A stretch of 64,000 bases of DNA, from positions 108,963-172,962 of the forward strand of contig PKTX01000006.1 in the NCBI GenBank assembly GCA_002868945.1, given 5' to 3'. Each line of letters starts with the position of its first letter. Position 1 is the first letter of the stretch. The stretch comes from Desulfobulbaceae bacterium. GTDB lineage: Bacteria > Desulfobacterota > Desulfobulbia > Desulfobulbales > SURF-16. The position numbers and the translations under genes are program-made. Positions 46,585 through 55,136 of this stretch are shown piece after piece. Under the pieces are notes generated by a model. The model worked only from the letters and a program-made list of their open reading frames with translations, ran no database searches and was not told where the DNA came from.

Positions 46585-47031
46585 CTAAATAAGGCTCCCA
46601 TACCCCTTATCCACAATTTCGGGGTCACTCTTTTTTTTTGACCCAGAATACCTTTTATAATCATGTATGGCGGTGGTGCCGATGCTTAAAGCCACGGAGG
46701 ACAGGCCGACAAGCAGACCGCCTATGGCCAGGTGGCCATATTTAATAACAAAATAGAGCAGCAGGGCCAGGGCGGTGAGCCGAGCATAATATTTCAATAA
46801 AAACGTCGCCTTGACCGCTTTTAAGGATCCCTGCATGGCCCGGATGATATCGCGTTTCATCAGCATGAAGCTGATATTGGCGATGAGGCCGCCTGCCAGC
46901 ACTGATTTGGCGGCCAGGCCACTGAAAAAAAGCCAGGCGCCAAGGCCCATGATCGCGGTGAACAGCCAGTTGAGCCGCTCCACCCTGGCAATGGAGATGT
47001 CGGCACTGTCCAGGTCAATCTTTCGGGTCAT
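46585..47031 (-). CDS. atpI: ATP synthase subunit I (AtpI-like)
   Basis: The 148-residue protein has four membrane helices (WLFTAIMGLGAWLFFSGLAA, VLAGGLIANISFMLM, ALALLLYFVIKYGHL, LLVGLSSVALSIGTT). AtpI assists assembly of the c-ring. The ATG at 47031 overlaps the atpZ end by 17 nt, and position in the operon supports the call. The C-terminus is basic (YKRYSGSKKK). Sequence similarity in this family is low, so placement carries much of the weight. Confidence 0.82.
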   Translation of the reverse strand: MTRKIDLDSADISIARVERLNWLFTAIMGLGAWLFFSGLAAKSVLAGGLIANISFMLMKRDIIRAMQGSLKAVKATFLLKYYARLTALALLLYFVIKYGHLAIGGLLVGLSSVALSIGTTAIHDYKRYSGSKKKSDPEIVDKGYGSLI

Positions 47032-47257
47032 CCTTCCACTCCTTGCGCGTTGCAAGGTCGTACAGATTCTTAAAGGCCGCCGCCACGCCAAAGGCCAGAC
47101 CGATTAAGGTCGGCCACGGCTCATACTTACTGCCGAAAACCTTCGTGTCCAGGTAATATCCGACACCCACTCCGATAAAAATACACATGGAAATGGTCAT
47201 GCCGATGGTGCCGAAATCCCCCACAAGCTTGATGATATACTTGCGTGTCTCACCCAT
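47015..47257 (-). CDS. atpZ: AtpZ-like ATP synthase accessory protein
   Basis: The 80-residue protein has two membrane helices (TIGMTISMCIFIGVGVGYYL and WPTLIGLAFGVAAAFKNLY) of the AtpZ/AtpI (PF09527) type. YYLDTKVFGSKYEPWPTLIG is the family signature. AtpZ-AtpI pairs may form a Ca/Mg channel or aid c-ring assembly. The ATG at 47257 is preferred to one 11 codons upstream. It opens the operon; F1 genes are not in the window. Confidence 0.85.
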   Translation of the reverse strand: MGETRKYIIKLVGDFGTIGMTISMCIFIGVGVGYYLDTKVFGSKYEPWPTLIGLAFGVAAAFKNLYDLATRKEWKDDPKD

Positions 47258-47341
47258 GGAAATTCCGGTCTGTTGACACTGATGCACCATTCACTTTTGC
47301 GGGATTCTTTGCTCCTGGCATTCTTAACGATAATCGATGCA

Positions 47342-47370
47342 GCTTTAGCATGGCCACTGGTCTAAGTCAA
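47342..47370 (-). promoter_or_regulatory. Possible sigma-70 promoter for the atp operon
   Basis: On the minus strand TTGACT (47365-47370) is followed after 17 bases by TAAAGC (47342-47347). The -35 is good and the -10 is poor. It lies about 85 bp before the atpZ start, in a gap with A+T-rich sequence. Confidence 0.3.
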
Positions 47371-47476
47371 TTCATTTTTATGCGATAATGACGTTGTCGG
47401 ATAGGTATATATACAGATAAGTGTCACCGATTTTTTGTATATGTCATTGTTTTTGCGATACTTCTCTTGGAGATTG

Positions 47477-48766
47477 TCACTTCTTGAGTGAACTGAATAC
47501 TGATTCAGCAACCTCCAGGGTTTTGGCCAGGTCTGCCTCGGAATGGGCTGCGGAAATGAAGGCCCCCTCAAACTGTGACGGTGCCAGGTAGACCCCCTGG
47601 TCAAGCATGGCGCGATAGTAACGGCCATACATGTCGGTGTCCGCGGTCATGGCGGAGTCGAAGTCAAAAACAGGTCCGGCGGCAAAAAAGGCGGTCATCA
47701 CCGAGCCCTGGCGGTTGAGGGTGGCGTGTTCCAGGTATTTTTGGCAGAGGGTGGAGAGGCCGTTCGCGAACTTTTCCGCCTTGGCGTCAAGGGCCTCGTA
47801 AAAGCCGGGTTTGCCCAACTCCTTCAGGGTAGCGGCGCCGGCTGCCATGGCCAGGGGGTTGCCGGACAGGGTGCCGGCCTGGTATACCGGGCCATCCGGG
47901 GCGATCTGGTCCATGATCTCCGCCTTGCCGCCATAAGCACCCACCGGCAGGCCGCCGCCGATGATCTTGCCCAGACAGGTGAGGTCCGGTGTGATGCCGA
48001 ACTTGGCCTGGGCGCCGCCATAGCTGAGACGAAAGCCGGTAATGACCTCGTCAAAGATCAGGACAATGCCCAGTTCCTCGGTGAGGGCCCGGACCTTTTG
48101 CAGGAAGCCCGGCTCAGGCGGCACCACACCCATGTTGCCGGCCACGGGCTCCATGATCACACAGGCGATATCCAGGGATTCATCCCGCAGGGTCTTTTCC
48201 AGGATCTCTTCATTATTATAGGGGATGGAGACGGTGTTCTTGACGATGTCGTCCGGGACGCCGGGGCTGCCCGGAATACCCAGAGTGATGACGCCGGAGC
48301 CTGCCTTGACCAGAAAGGAGTCGGCATGGCCGTGGTAACAGCCGTCAAATTTCACCACCACCTTTTTGCCGGTATAGCCGCGGGCCAGGCGCAGGGCGCT
48401 CATGGTGGCCTCGGTACCGGAGCTGACGAAACGCACCTTGTCAACCGAGGGCAGGGCCTTGGTGACCAGTTCGGCAAGCTCCACTTCCACCGGTGCCGGG
48501 GCGCCGAAGCTGGTCCCGTTTTCCAGGGCTTCCTTGATGGCCGTGACCACAGCCGGGTGGTTGTGGCCCAGGATCATCGGTCCCCATGAACAGACAAAAT
48601 CTATATATTCATTGCCATCCGCATCATACACCTTGGAGCCGGCTGCCTTGGTGATAAAACGGGGGTCACAGCCCACGGATTTGCAGGCTCGCACCGGGCT
48701 GTTGACGCCGCCGGGGATGAGTTTGCGGGCCTGGGCAAAGAGTTTTCTTGAGATGTCTGTTTTCAT
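47477..48766 (-). CDS. hemL: Glutamate-1-semialdehyde 2,1-aminomutase
   Basis: The 429-residue PLP enzyme makes 5-aminolevulinate in the C5 tetrapyrrole pathway. [19 protein letters not shown] is the N-terminal signature, [19 protein letters not shown] the substrate region, [11 protein letters not shown] the PLP Asp and [18 protein letters not shown] contains the PLP-binding Lys. AAGGAG precedes the ATG. It supplies heme for cytochromes such as that at 29387. Single gene, 220 bp upstream of atpZ on the same strand. Confidence 0.97.
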   Translation of the reverse strand: MKTDISRKLFAQARKLIPGGVNSPVRACKSVGCDPRFITKAAGSKVYDADGNEYIDFVCSWGPMILGHNHPAVVTAIKEALENGTSFGAPAPVEVELAELVTKALPSVDKVRFVSSGTEATMSALRLARGYTGKKVVVKFDGCYHGHADSFLVKAGSGVITLGIPGSPGVPDDIVKNTVSIPYNNEEILEKTLRDESLDIACVIMEPVAGNMGVVPPEPGFLQKVRALTEELGIVLIFDEVITGFRLSYGGAQAKFGITPDLTCLGKIIGGGLPVGAYGGKAEIMDQIAPDGPVYQAGTLSGNPLAMAAGAATLKELGKPGFYEALDAKAEKFANGLSTLCQKYLEHATLNRQGSVMTAFFAAGPVFDFDSAMTADTDMYGRYYRAMLDQGVYLAPSQFEGAFISAAHSEADLAKTLEVAESVFSSLKK

Positions 48767-49171
48767 AATATCTCCTTGTCAAAAAAAAGTTAGCCACGCT
48801 GGGCACTTGGCGGGGTCTCCATATGGCGGGATTGCAAAGCGATGGAACTATAGCATGCCGCTTAGTTGGCTGTCAAAGCGATAGTGAAATTGTCATGGCC
48901 TGGAAAAATGAATTTAAACTCCGGTGCTGCCGTGTTAAAATGCGCCATTGTTCCTAGCTTGCTCTCCATCACCAGGTCTGGCCGGCACTCTTTCCCGGCC
49001 TTCGGTATGAAAGGTCTATTAGGATAACTTGCATAATGAGATATTTCGGAGTCTCCGAGACTCCGAAACAGCACGTATTCAAGATGGCCTAAAACCCCCC
49101 GAACCGTAGTTTGAGCAGTGCCGCAACCAGCGGTGCTGCTCATACAGGTACGATAAAACGAGTATATTGTT
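48767..49171. other. Divergent intergenic region with repeat copy F
   Basis: This 405-bp gap holds the promoters of hemL (minus) and the HDOD gene (plus), neither of which is clear. A 67-bp shortened repeat lies at 49022-49088. A minus-strand frame of 120 codons here lacks a ribosome site and overlaps the repeat, so I reject it. Confidence 0.45.
49022..49088. repeat. Palindromic miniature repeat, copy F (short form)
   Basis: The right end TATTCAAGATGGCC is the family end. The left end GGATAACTTGCATAAT is degenerate. The centre TTCGGAGTCTCCGAGACTCCGAA is a near-perfect palindrome formed by the family arm TTCGGAGTCT facing its own complement. Confidence 0.75.
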
Positions 49172-50023
49172 ATGCCGCCATCCCTAGTTGAACGTCTTGA
49201 TGCCATCGAAGATCTGCCCACCATTCCTCATACCATGCAGGCCGTTCTCTCCAGCCTTGATTCCGTGTCCGCCTCAGCTGCCAGACTTGAGGGGATTATC
49301 AAGGAAGATCCGGTCCTCACCGCCAAGGTTCTCAAGGTTGCCAACTCGGCGGCCTATGGTGCCGGCACGGAAATCTCCAGTCTGTCACGGGCCATTGTGA
49401 CGGTGGGCTTTGATGAGGTACGCAATATTGTCATCGGTCTCTCCCTCTCCGGTCTCTTCTGTGACGATCTCGGCTTTGATGAGTTTAATGCCGTGGATAT
49501 CTGGCTGCACTCCATCGCTGTTGCCACCTGTGCCAAGATGATAGCCCAGGAGGTCGATGGTCTTGATCCGGAGGAGATCTTCACCGCGGCCATGCTGCAT
49601 GATATCGGCCGTATCCTCTTTTGCCTCTACTTCCCGGATGAGCTGCGCGATGTGCTGGCAACGGTCCATAATGACAATATCTCCCTGAACGAGGCCGAGG
49701 AGCAGTATGGTCTGGCCCACAGCGAGATTGGTGCCTATCTGGCCTATCGCTGGCAACTGGGCGGTTTTATGGTAAACGTCATCCGCTATCACCACCATCC
49801 CCTCAAGGCCGGCGAATATACGGCTGCCGCCGCCGCCATTAATCTGGCCGATGCCATCAGTATCCAGCTGCAGATCGGCTGGACAGGACTGGGTCCCTCC
49901 CCCAAGGTCAAGGTGGCCAAGGTACTCGGTCTGGACAGTGACAAGATTAAACAGATCGCCAGGGCGTTCAATGCTGAAAAAGAGCAGATCGTCAGCGGCT
50001 GGTCCAGTGTTATCAGCACCTGA
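49172..50023 (+). CDS. HDOD-domain protein
   Basis: The 283-residue protein has an HDOD domain over about residues 10-210: DLPTIPHTMQAVLSSLDSVS, IIKEDPVLTAKVLKVANSAA, LSRAIVTVGFDEVRNIVIGL, AAMLHDIGRILFCLYFP and HSEIGAYLAYRWQL. The HD pair is present in HDIGR, but most HDOD proteins are thought not to be active phosphodiesterases. They often act in signalling, motility or stress control. It has no partner domain. It stands alone between hemL and lptF. Confidence 0.88.
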   Translation: MPPSLVERLDAIEDLPTIPHTMQAVLSSLDSVSASAARLEGIIKEDPVLTAKVLKVANSAAYGAGTEISSLSRAIVTVGFDEVRNIVIGLSLSGLFCDDLGFDEFNAVDIWLHSIAVATCAKMIAQEVDGLDPEEIFTAAMLHDIGRILFCLYFPDELRDVLATVHNDNISLNEAEEQYGLAHSEIGAYLAYRWQLGGFMVNVIRYHHHPLKAGEYTAAAAAINLADAISIQLQIGWTGLGPSPKVKVAKVLGLDSDKIKQIARAFNAEKEQIVSGWSSVIST

Positions 50024-50388
50024 GGCGCTGCCGCTTGCCTGGACGAGACTCCGAAATATCTCCAGGGTATCTTGGCTAATTAGATATTTCGGAGTCTCGT
50101 TTCGCTCGTTTACCTGTTTGAGTTTGAGAAGCAGAGAAAATAAAAATCGGAGCATATCGAGCATATGTGAGGATTTTTATTTTCGTAGCGACGAAAAAAT
50201 CGGGCAAAATAGCAATTATTCAAGATGGCCTCCATTATTCACGATACCCTTTATCGGAACGAAAAAGATCTTGTGTCAGGCGCTTCCGTGTCGGGCATGC
50301 CTGAAAAAGGCAGCAGCCTCCCATGGTCGGCTGCGGCGCTCGGCACGGGCAAGCAGCGCTTATTTTTTTAACGGAGCAGATTTTTCCC
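50024..50388. other. Intergenic region filled by repeat copy C
   Basis: This 365-bp gap precedes lptF. About 165 bp is the full repeat copy at 50066-50230. The rest has no clear promoter. GACGAGACTCCGAAATATC just left of the repeat is a further inverted piece of the same arm sequence. Confidence 0.45.
50066..50230. repeat. Palindromic miniature repeat, copy C (complete, inverted core)
   Basis: It is 165 bp like copy B, with right end AATTATTCAAGATGGCC and a diverged left end GGTATCTTGGCTAATTA. Its core runs in the opposite direction: GTTTGAGAAGC, AAAATAAAAATCGG, GGATTTTTATTTTCGTAGCG, CGAAAAAATCGGGC. The TTCGGAGTCTCG arm lies on the left on the given strand in both B and C, although the core is reversed, so the arm has switched sides relative to the core. 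Confidence 0.9.
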
Positions 50389-51579
50389 ATGCGTCATAAA
50401 CAGGGTTATCCCTATCTCCTTAACAGCTATCTCATCAGAGAGATGCTGGGGCCGTTTTTCGCCAGCCTGCTTATCATTAACGGTATCTTTTTCTTCGGAC
50501 GCCTGATCCCCTTCCTGGAAGTTGTTCTTGACCTGGGCGTCGGCCCTGCTGATTTTATCCGTCTTTTTGCCTATCTCTTTCCCAACATGATGCTCTACAG
50601 CATTCCCATGTCGAGCATGTTCGGCGTGGTGGTGGCCTTTACCAGACTGTCCAACGATGGTGAGATCATGGCCATGAAGGCGGCCGGCATCAGTCTCGGC
50701 CAGATGCTGCCCGCCGTCCTGGCGGTCTCCCTGGCCACCGGCCTGTTGAGCGGCTACAGCGCCCTGGTGCTGACGCCTGCCGCGGATCAGGCCATGGAAA
50801 AGATGATGTTCAATCTGGTGAAGGAAAAGGTGAGCAGCGGCGTCAAGTCGAGGACATTCAGCGCCGGCGTGGATAAATACGTGATTTATGCGGATAAGGT
50901 CGATCGCCGCACCGGTGAATGGTCCGGTGTCTACCTGGCTGACATGACCCTGGAGAAGAGGCCGATGGTCACCCTGGCCCGACGGGGCCATATCAGCTCC
51001 GATCAGGAGAATATGTCCTTGTCATTGATGTTGGAGGACGGCAGCATCCATCGGGCCGAGGGCGCCACCACCCAGACCGTTCTCTTTGAAAAATATGAAC
51101 TGCAGATCCCCATTCGGCTACCCATGGGCATGGAGCGGAAAAAGGGGCGGCTGAGCAAACGCAGCATGAGTCTGGCCGAGCTCCGGGAGGTGGCTGCCAA
51201 GCTTGGCCCAGACTCGGAGCATGGCCTTTCCTATCGCCTGGAATATCAGAAGCGGCTGGTCTTGCCGGTGGGCTGCTTTGTCCTGAGTCTGCTCGGTTTT
51301 GTCTATGGTCTGGAGGCCGGTGTCGGTCGCCGGGCCGTCGGCATCCCCCTCAGCCTGCTCACCTATGTCTTTTACTGGTTGTTCTTCTCTCTTGGTAATT
51401 TTTTGGCCGAGGGTCGAATCCTGGCGGTGGCGCCGGCCCTGTGGCTGCCCAACGTTTTGTTTGCCTTGCTGGCCATCTTTCTCTTTATTCTGGCGCTCAG
51501 TGAGAAATCCCTCTTTGCCGGCAAGAGGTTGGCCACCCTTCTGACCTTCTGGCAGAAAAAGAGCGGTGGGGAAGGATGA
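50389..51579 (+). CDS. lptF: LPS export permease LptF (YjgP/YjgQ family)
   Basis: The 396-residue membrane protein has six helices, three at each end (PFFASLLIINGIFFFGRLIP, LFPNMMLYSIPMSSMFGVVV, and LPVGCFVLSLLGFVYGL onward), with a beta-rich periplasmic jellyroll between. SNDGEIMAMKAAGISLGQML is the coupling helix of the family. LptF and LptG with LptB extract LPS from the inner membrane. Only one of the pair is here; the next gene is convergent. LptG cannot be excluded as the identity. GGAG precedes the ATG by 12 nt. Confidence 0.87.
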   Translation: MRHKQGYPYLLNSYLIREMLGPFFASLLIINGIFFFGRLIPFLEVVLDLGVGPADFIRLFAYLFPNMMLYSIPMSSMFGVVVAFTRLSNDGEIMAMKAAGISLGQMLPAVLAVSLATGLLSGYSALVLTPAADQAMEKMMFNLVKEKVSSGVKSRTFSAGVDKYVIYADKVDRRTGEWSGVYLADMTLEKRPMVTLARRGHISSDQENMSLSLMLEDGSIHRAEGATTQTVLFEKYELQIPIRLPMGMERKKGRLSKRSMSLAELREVAAKLGPDSEHGLSYRLEYQKRLVLPVGCFVLSLLGFVYGLEAGVGRRAVGIPLSLLTYVFYWLFFSLGNFLAEGRILAVAPALWLPNVLFALLAIFLFILALSEKSLFAGKRLATLLTFWQKKSGGEG

Positions 51580-51642
51580 TACATCCGGACCGTGGCACGG
51601 GACAGGGGCGACGAGTCTTGCACTGGCCGGCGCTGTGGCGGC

Positions 51643-52743
51643 CTAGTTCATCCCTAACATGAGGGCGGCGTTGATGCCGCCGAAGCCGGAGTTGCAGGTG
51701 AGAAGGGTCGGGGAGAGCAGCTGCTGGGGGCGATTGCTTAAATGCCCAGGGAAGGCCTCGGCAATCCGCAGACCGACTGTCGGGGGGATTTGCCCGGCTT
51801 CCAGGGCCTTGACGGCCAGACACGCCTCCATAACGCCGGCAGCCCCCAGGCAGTGCCCCATGGCGCCCTTCACCCCGTGTAGCGGCGGTGGCATCTCTCC
51901 CCACATGTTGCGCAGGGCTCTGATTTCCATGGTGTCATTATAGAGGGTGCCGGTGCCGTGGGCATTGATGGCCCCCACCGCCTCTGCCCCGTTTCGGGTG
52001 GCCTGGCGCAGTGCGGCAGTCAGGCCGCTGGCCCGGCGACAGGGGGCGGTGATGTGGCCGGCGTCGCAGGCCAGACCCCAGCCGCGGATAGTGGCCCGGT
52101 CGGCTCGGCGGTGGCGCGGCACTGTTTCCTGAGCGGCCAGGAGCATGAGGCCGATACCCTCGCCCAGACAGAGGCCGTCCCTGGTTTTGTCAAAGGGGCG
52201 GCAGGGACCGTGGGCCAGGGCCTGCAGTTGGCTAAAACCGGCCAGGACAAAACGGCTGAGAATATCAACACCCACCACCAGAACCTGATCGGCCTGATCG
52301 GCGGCGATCATCTGGCTGGCTTGGATAAGGGCGACAGTGCCGGAGGCGCAGGCCGCACTGACCGTGGAACAGGGCAGGACGGCGTCGAGCCTGTGGGCAA
52401 TCATCTCCGCAACCTGCCAGGCAAATCCGCGGCCTGGGATGCGGAAGTCGCTCAGGGGTTCGTCGGCCGCGCCCTTGGTGGTGGCCACCACCAGATGAAG
52501 GCGATCGCGGCACCAGGCGCCACGGAAGTGGCTCAGGCCGAGATCAAGCAGGGTTGCCAGGCGCCTGCCGGTGCCCAGTTCGTTGCCCAGGGCCGCAATG
52601 CGGCCCACCTGGCAGTTGAGACCCTCCATCCGCAAAGCAGTGAGGGCGCTGCCGCCGGCCATGAGCTCCTGCCAGCATTGGTCAAGGTTGCCGGCCGCAC
52701 AGACGAGAGCGCTGTCCATAATGACAACTTCTCTGCTCATCAC
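51643..52743 (-). CDS. Beta-ketoacyl synthase (complete active site)
   Basis: The 366-residue ketosynthase has the Cys-His-His set: VSAACASGTVAL near residue 130, INAHGTGTLYND near 262, and VKGAMGHCLGAAGVMEA near 300. It is shorter than FabF (about 410), mainly at the N-terminus. It condenses acyl groups with malonyl-ACP. It is the last gene of the eleven-gene cluster and overlaps the preceding gene by 4 nt. Similar KS genes occur in aryl polyene-type clusters. Confidence 0.88.
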   Translation of the reverse strand: MMSREVVIMDSALVCAAGNLDQCWQELMAGGSALTALRMEGLNCQVGRIAALGNELGTGRRLATLLDLGLSHFRGAWCRDRLHLVVATTKGAADEPLSDFRIPGRGFAWQVAEMIAHRLDAVLPCSTVSAACASGTVALIQASQMIAADQADQVLVVGVDILSRFVLAGFSQLQALAHGPCRPFDKTRDGLCLGEGIGLMLLAAQETVPRHRRADRATIRGWGLACDAGHITAPCRRASGLTAALRQATRNGAEAVGAINAHGTGTLYNDTMEIRALRNMWGEMPPPLHGVKGAMGHCLGAAGVMEACLAVKALEAGQIPPTVGLRIAEAFPGHLSNRPQQLLSPTLLTCNSGFGGINAALMLGMN

Positions 52744-53549
52744 ATCATCTCCTGGTGGCGGAACGTCATCGTCACCCGGCCATAGTCGGCCTTGACCTGC
52801 CAGCTGCTGGGGAGATCATTGTTCTGCAGGCGGGTCGACAGGCTTTCAGCCGCAGCCAGGGGGTGATGGACCTCCTGCCTGAAGGAGGTGCTCTCCGGGC
52901 CTGCTATCGTTTGACGCGCCGATCCGGCAGGGATTGTGATGCTTTCCCGGCGTTGCAGACGTGCCTCTGCCGGGCATGGTATTTCCTCGATATCTATCTC
53001 TTTGAGACGGCAGCTGCCGTGGCGGCCCAGGAGCCAGACCACGGCCCCGGCCGGCCAATGGCAGCACTCTTGTGGTTGCATGGCGTGGCGGGCATCCGAT
53101 AAGAGGGGTGCATAGGTTTCGGCCTGGAGCACCACGGCATGATCTATTACCTGGTCCTGCAGGGCCAGCCAGGCACTTTCCAGGGCGCGGAAAAAGGGCC
53201 AGGCATAGGAGGTCAGGGTCAGGTTGGGGCCGTATATGTGATGGCGTCGGGCAATATAACCGCAGACGGCATTGAACACCGAATGGGAGAAGAGGGTGGG
53301 CGAAATGGGTTGCTGATGGATGAGGTCGGCAAGCACGGCAAAGTTGGTGCGCATGGGACCAAAGGCCGTGCCCAGATAGATGCCGGTGCGACCACCATCC
53401 AGCTCTCTGATCGGCGCCAGGCAGTGTTCGGCGGCCATCACGGCCAGTTGGATGAACTCCTCGGCCCGTCGCAATTCCCCTGCCATGTGGGTGGGGATAC
53501 GGAGGTAGGTCTGGCGCAGGCTGGTGATGGCCTGGATGGCAATGCTCAT
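52740..53549 (-). CDS. Ketosynthase-like protein without active cysteine (chain-length-factor-like)
   Basis: The 269-residue protein aligns in pattern to the N-terminal half of ketosynthases: IYLGTAFGPMRTNFAVLADL, SPTLFSHSVFNAVCGYIARR and, at the active-site position, LTSYAWPFFRALESAWLAL, where the catalytic Cys is replaced. The C-terminal half with the two His residues is absent or unrecognisable. Such partners dimerise with an active KS and set chain length in type II PKS and aryl polyene systems. It lies between two active KS genes with 4-nt overlaps on each side. The start at 53549 is set by the overlap. Confidence 0.78.
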   Translation of the reverse strand: MSIAIQAITSLRQTYLRIPTHMAGELRRAEEFIQLAVMAAEHCLAPIRELDGGRTGIYLGTAFGPMRTNFAVLADLIHQQPISPTLFSHSVFNAVCGYIARRHHIYGPNLTLTSYAWPFFRALESAWLALQDQVIDHAVVLQAETYAPLLSDARHAMQPQECCHWPAGAVVWLLGRHGSCRLKEIDIEEIPCPAEARLQRRESITIPAGSARQTIAGPESTSFRQEVHHPLAAAESLSTRLQNNDLPSSWQVKADYGRVTMTFRHQEMM

Positions 53550-54760
53550 GAAGCACCCTCCAGAATCAGGGCGGCATTGCCGCCGCCAAAGGCCAGGGAA
53601 TGGCTGAGGCCAAGACGTCCTGCCAGGGGAACCTCTTCGCCTTGGCAAAGGGGTTGGACGGGGAGGGCCGGATCCGGCTCATGACAACCGATTGTGCCGA
53701 AGGTTGCGCCTTCCTGCAGGGCACGCAGGGTAAGGACCGCCTCAATGCCACCGGCCGCGCCCAGGGTGTGACCGGTGGCCCCCTTGGTGGAGAGCAGAGG
53801 TGTGGTGCTGAAGCCGAGATTTTTCAAGGCGGTGGTCTCGGCCAGGTCATTGGCCGTGGTGCCGGTGCCATGGCCGTTGATCAGGGCGATGTCGTCCAGG
53901 TGCAGGTTAGCACAGCGCAGGGCGCTGCGGATGGCCTGTTGCAGGCCGCGGCCTTGGGGGTGGGGGGCGGTGGGATGGTAGCCGTCGGCACCGGCGCCAT
54001 AGCCCAGCAGCCAGCCCTGGGCCTCGGCGCCTCGGCGTCGCCGGTCCGTCTCTCTTTCCAGCAGGAGGATACCGGCGCCTTCGCCCAGGTTGAGGCCGCG
54101 GCGTCCTGTGGCAAAAGGGGTGCAGGGGGCGTCCGAGGTAAGCATCAGGCCGGCAAAGCCGTGAAAGGCCAGGCGGGAGAGTTCATCGGCGCCGCCGCAG
54201 ATCACCAGGTCGCAGAGGTCGTGGCGCAGCCAGCTGGCGGCCAGGCCAATGGCATCGGTACCTGAGGCGCAGGCATTGGTCACCACGCTGGTCGGGCCGC
54301 GGCTGCCGAGGATCTCCTGCAGGGCAGTGGCCAGATTTTCATTGAGGAAGCGGTGTAAGGCCTTTGCCGCCGGCCTTTTACCCTGCTGCCAGGCCAGAAA
54401 GTAGTCGTCATCGTGAAAGTGGCAGCGTACCGTGGTGCCCAGGGCAATGCCCAGGCGTAGATGGGTCAGATCCTCCGCTTTGATGGCGGCCGATGTCAGG
54501 GCCTCCAGGCAGGCCTGCAAGGCCAGGAGAAGGGTGCGGTTGTCGATGTCCGGCGGCCGCCCATGGAAGGGTGAGGACAAAAGAAGGGGAGCCGTACAGG
54601 CAAAGACGGGCTGTGGTTCAATGCAGGCAAAGGGCGGCGCCACAGGGCGGGGGAACTCGTCGTGCCAGAGGTTCCGCCACACCGTGGCCAGATCAGGCCC
54701 GGCGGCGCAGCAGCAGCCCATGCCGCTGACGGCAATGGGGTGTTCAGTGTTCAGCGGCAT
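53546..54760 (-). CDS. Beta-ketoacyl synthase (complete active site)
   Basis: The 404-residue ketosynthase has IAVSGMGCCCAAGPD, VTNACASGTDAIGLA (active Cys near 165), INGHGTGTTANDLAE and TKGATGHTLGAAGGIEA. Length and order match FabF-like KS. ICGGADELSRLAFHGF is also typical. It is adjacent to the CLF-like protein, its likely partner. The ACP gene lies 122 bp upstream. Substrate unknown. Confidence 0.9.
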   Translation of the reverse strand: MPLNTEHPIAVSGMGCCCAAGPDLATVWRNLWHDEFPRPVAPPFACIEPQPVFACTAPLLLSSPFHGRPPDIDNRTLLLALQACLEALTSAAIKAEDLTHLRLGIALGTTVRCHFHDDDYFLAWQQGKRPAAKALHRFLNENLATALQEILGSRGPTSVVTNACASGTDAIGLAASWLRHDLCDLVICGGADELSRLAFHGFAGLMLTSDAPCTPFATGRRGLNLGEGAGILLLERETDRRRRGAEAQGWLLGYGAGADGYHPTAPHPQGRGLQQAIRSALRCANLHLDDIALINGHGTGTTANDLAETTALKNLGFSTTPLLSTKGATGHTLGAAGGIEAVLTLRALQEGATFGTIGCHEPDPALPVQPLCQGEEVPLAGRLGLSHSLAFGGGNAALILEGAS

Positions 54761-54882
54761 GGCGGTGTGCTGGGTGAAGGTGCTGATATGCTGAGGGGCT
54801 TGACAACAGCGTCACCGCATGGCGCGCAAAGAATGGCCGGCGGCGTGGCACTGCTCTGCTGGCTGACAGACAACATGGCAGC

Positions 54883-55134
54883 CTAGCCCTGGTGTGCGGC
54901 AATATAGTCGGCCAGGGTCTGCACCGAGGTAAAGGCCTTCTGGCCTTCATTCATATCCTTGATCTGGACGCCGAAATGCTTGTTTACCTGGACCACCAGT
55001 TCCACGGCATCCAGGGAGTCGAGGCCCAGCCCGTCACCAAAAAGGGGTTCGTTGTCATCAATGGCCGCTGCTGTTGTCTGCAGGCGCAGGTCACGGACCA
55101 GCAGCTCCTTGATTTCCTCTTTTAAATCACTCAT
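54883..55134 (-). CDS. Acyl carrier protein
   Basis: The 83-residue protein has the phosphopantetheine motif GLGLDSLDAVELVV with the carrier Ser near residue 40. It is a dedicated ACP, not the housekeeping one, judged by context. It is acidic and helical as expected. Its stop is followed by a 122-bp gap before the KS; its start lies 2 nt after the acyltransferase stop. It would carry the growing chain for the KS proteins. Confidence 0.93.
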   Translation of the reverse strand: MSDLKEEIKELLVRDLRLQTTAAAIDDNEPLFGDGLGLDSLDAVELVVQVNKHFGVQIKDMNEGQKAFTSVQTLADYIAAHQG

Positions 55135-55136
55135 TC

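Noticed and set aside
47362..47628. Minus-strand frame of 88 codons between hemL and atpZ
   Set aside because: It overlaps the hemL 3' end in another frame and lies in the probable atp promoter region.
48862..49224. Minus-strand frame of 120 codons
   Set aside because: It crosses repeat copy F and the start of the HDOD gene, lacks a ribosome site and has no recognisable domain.
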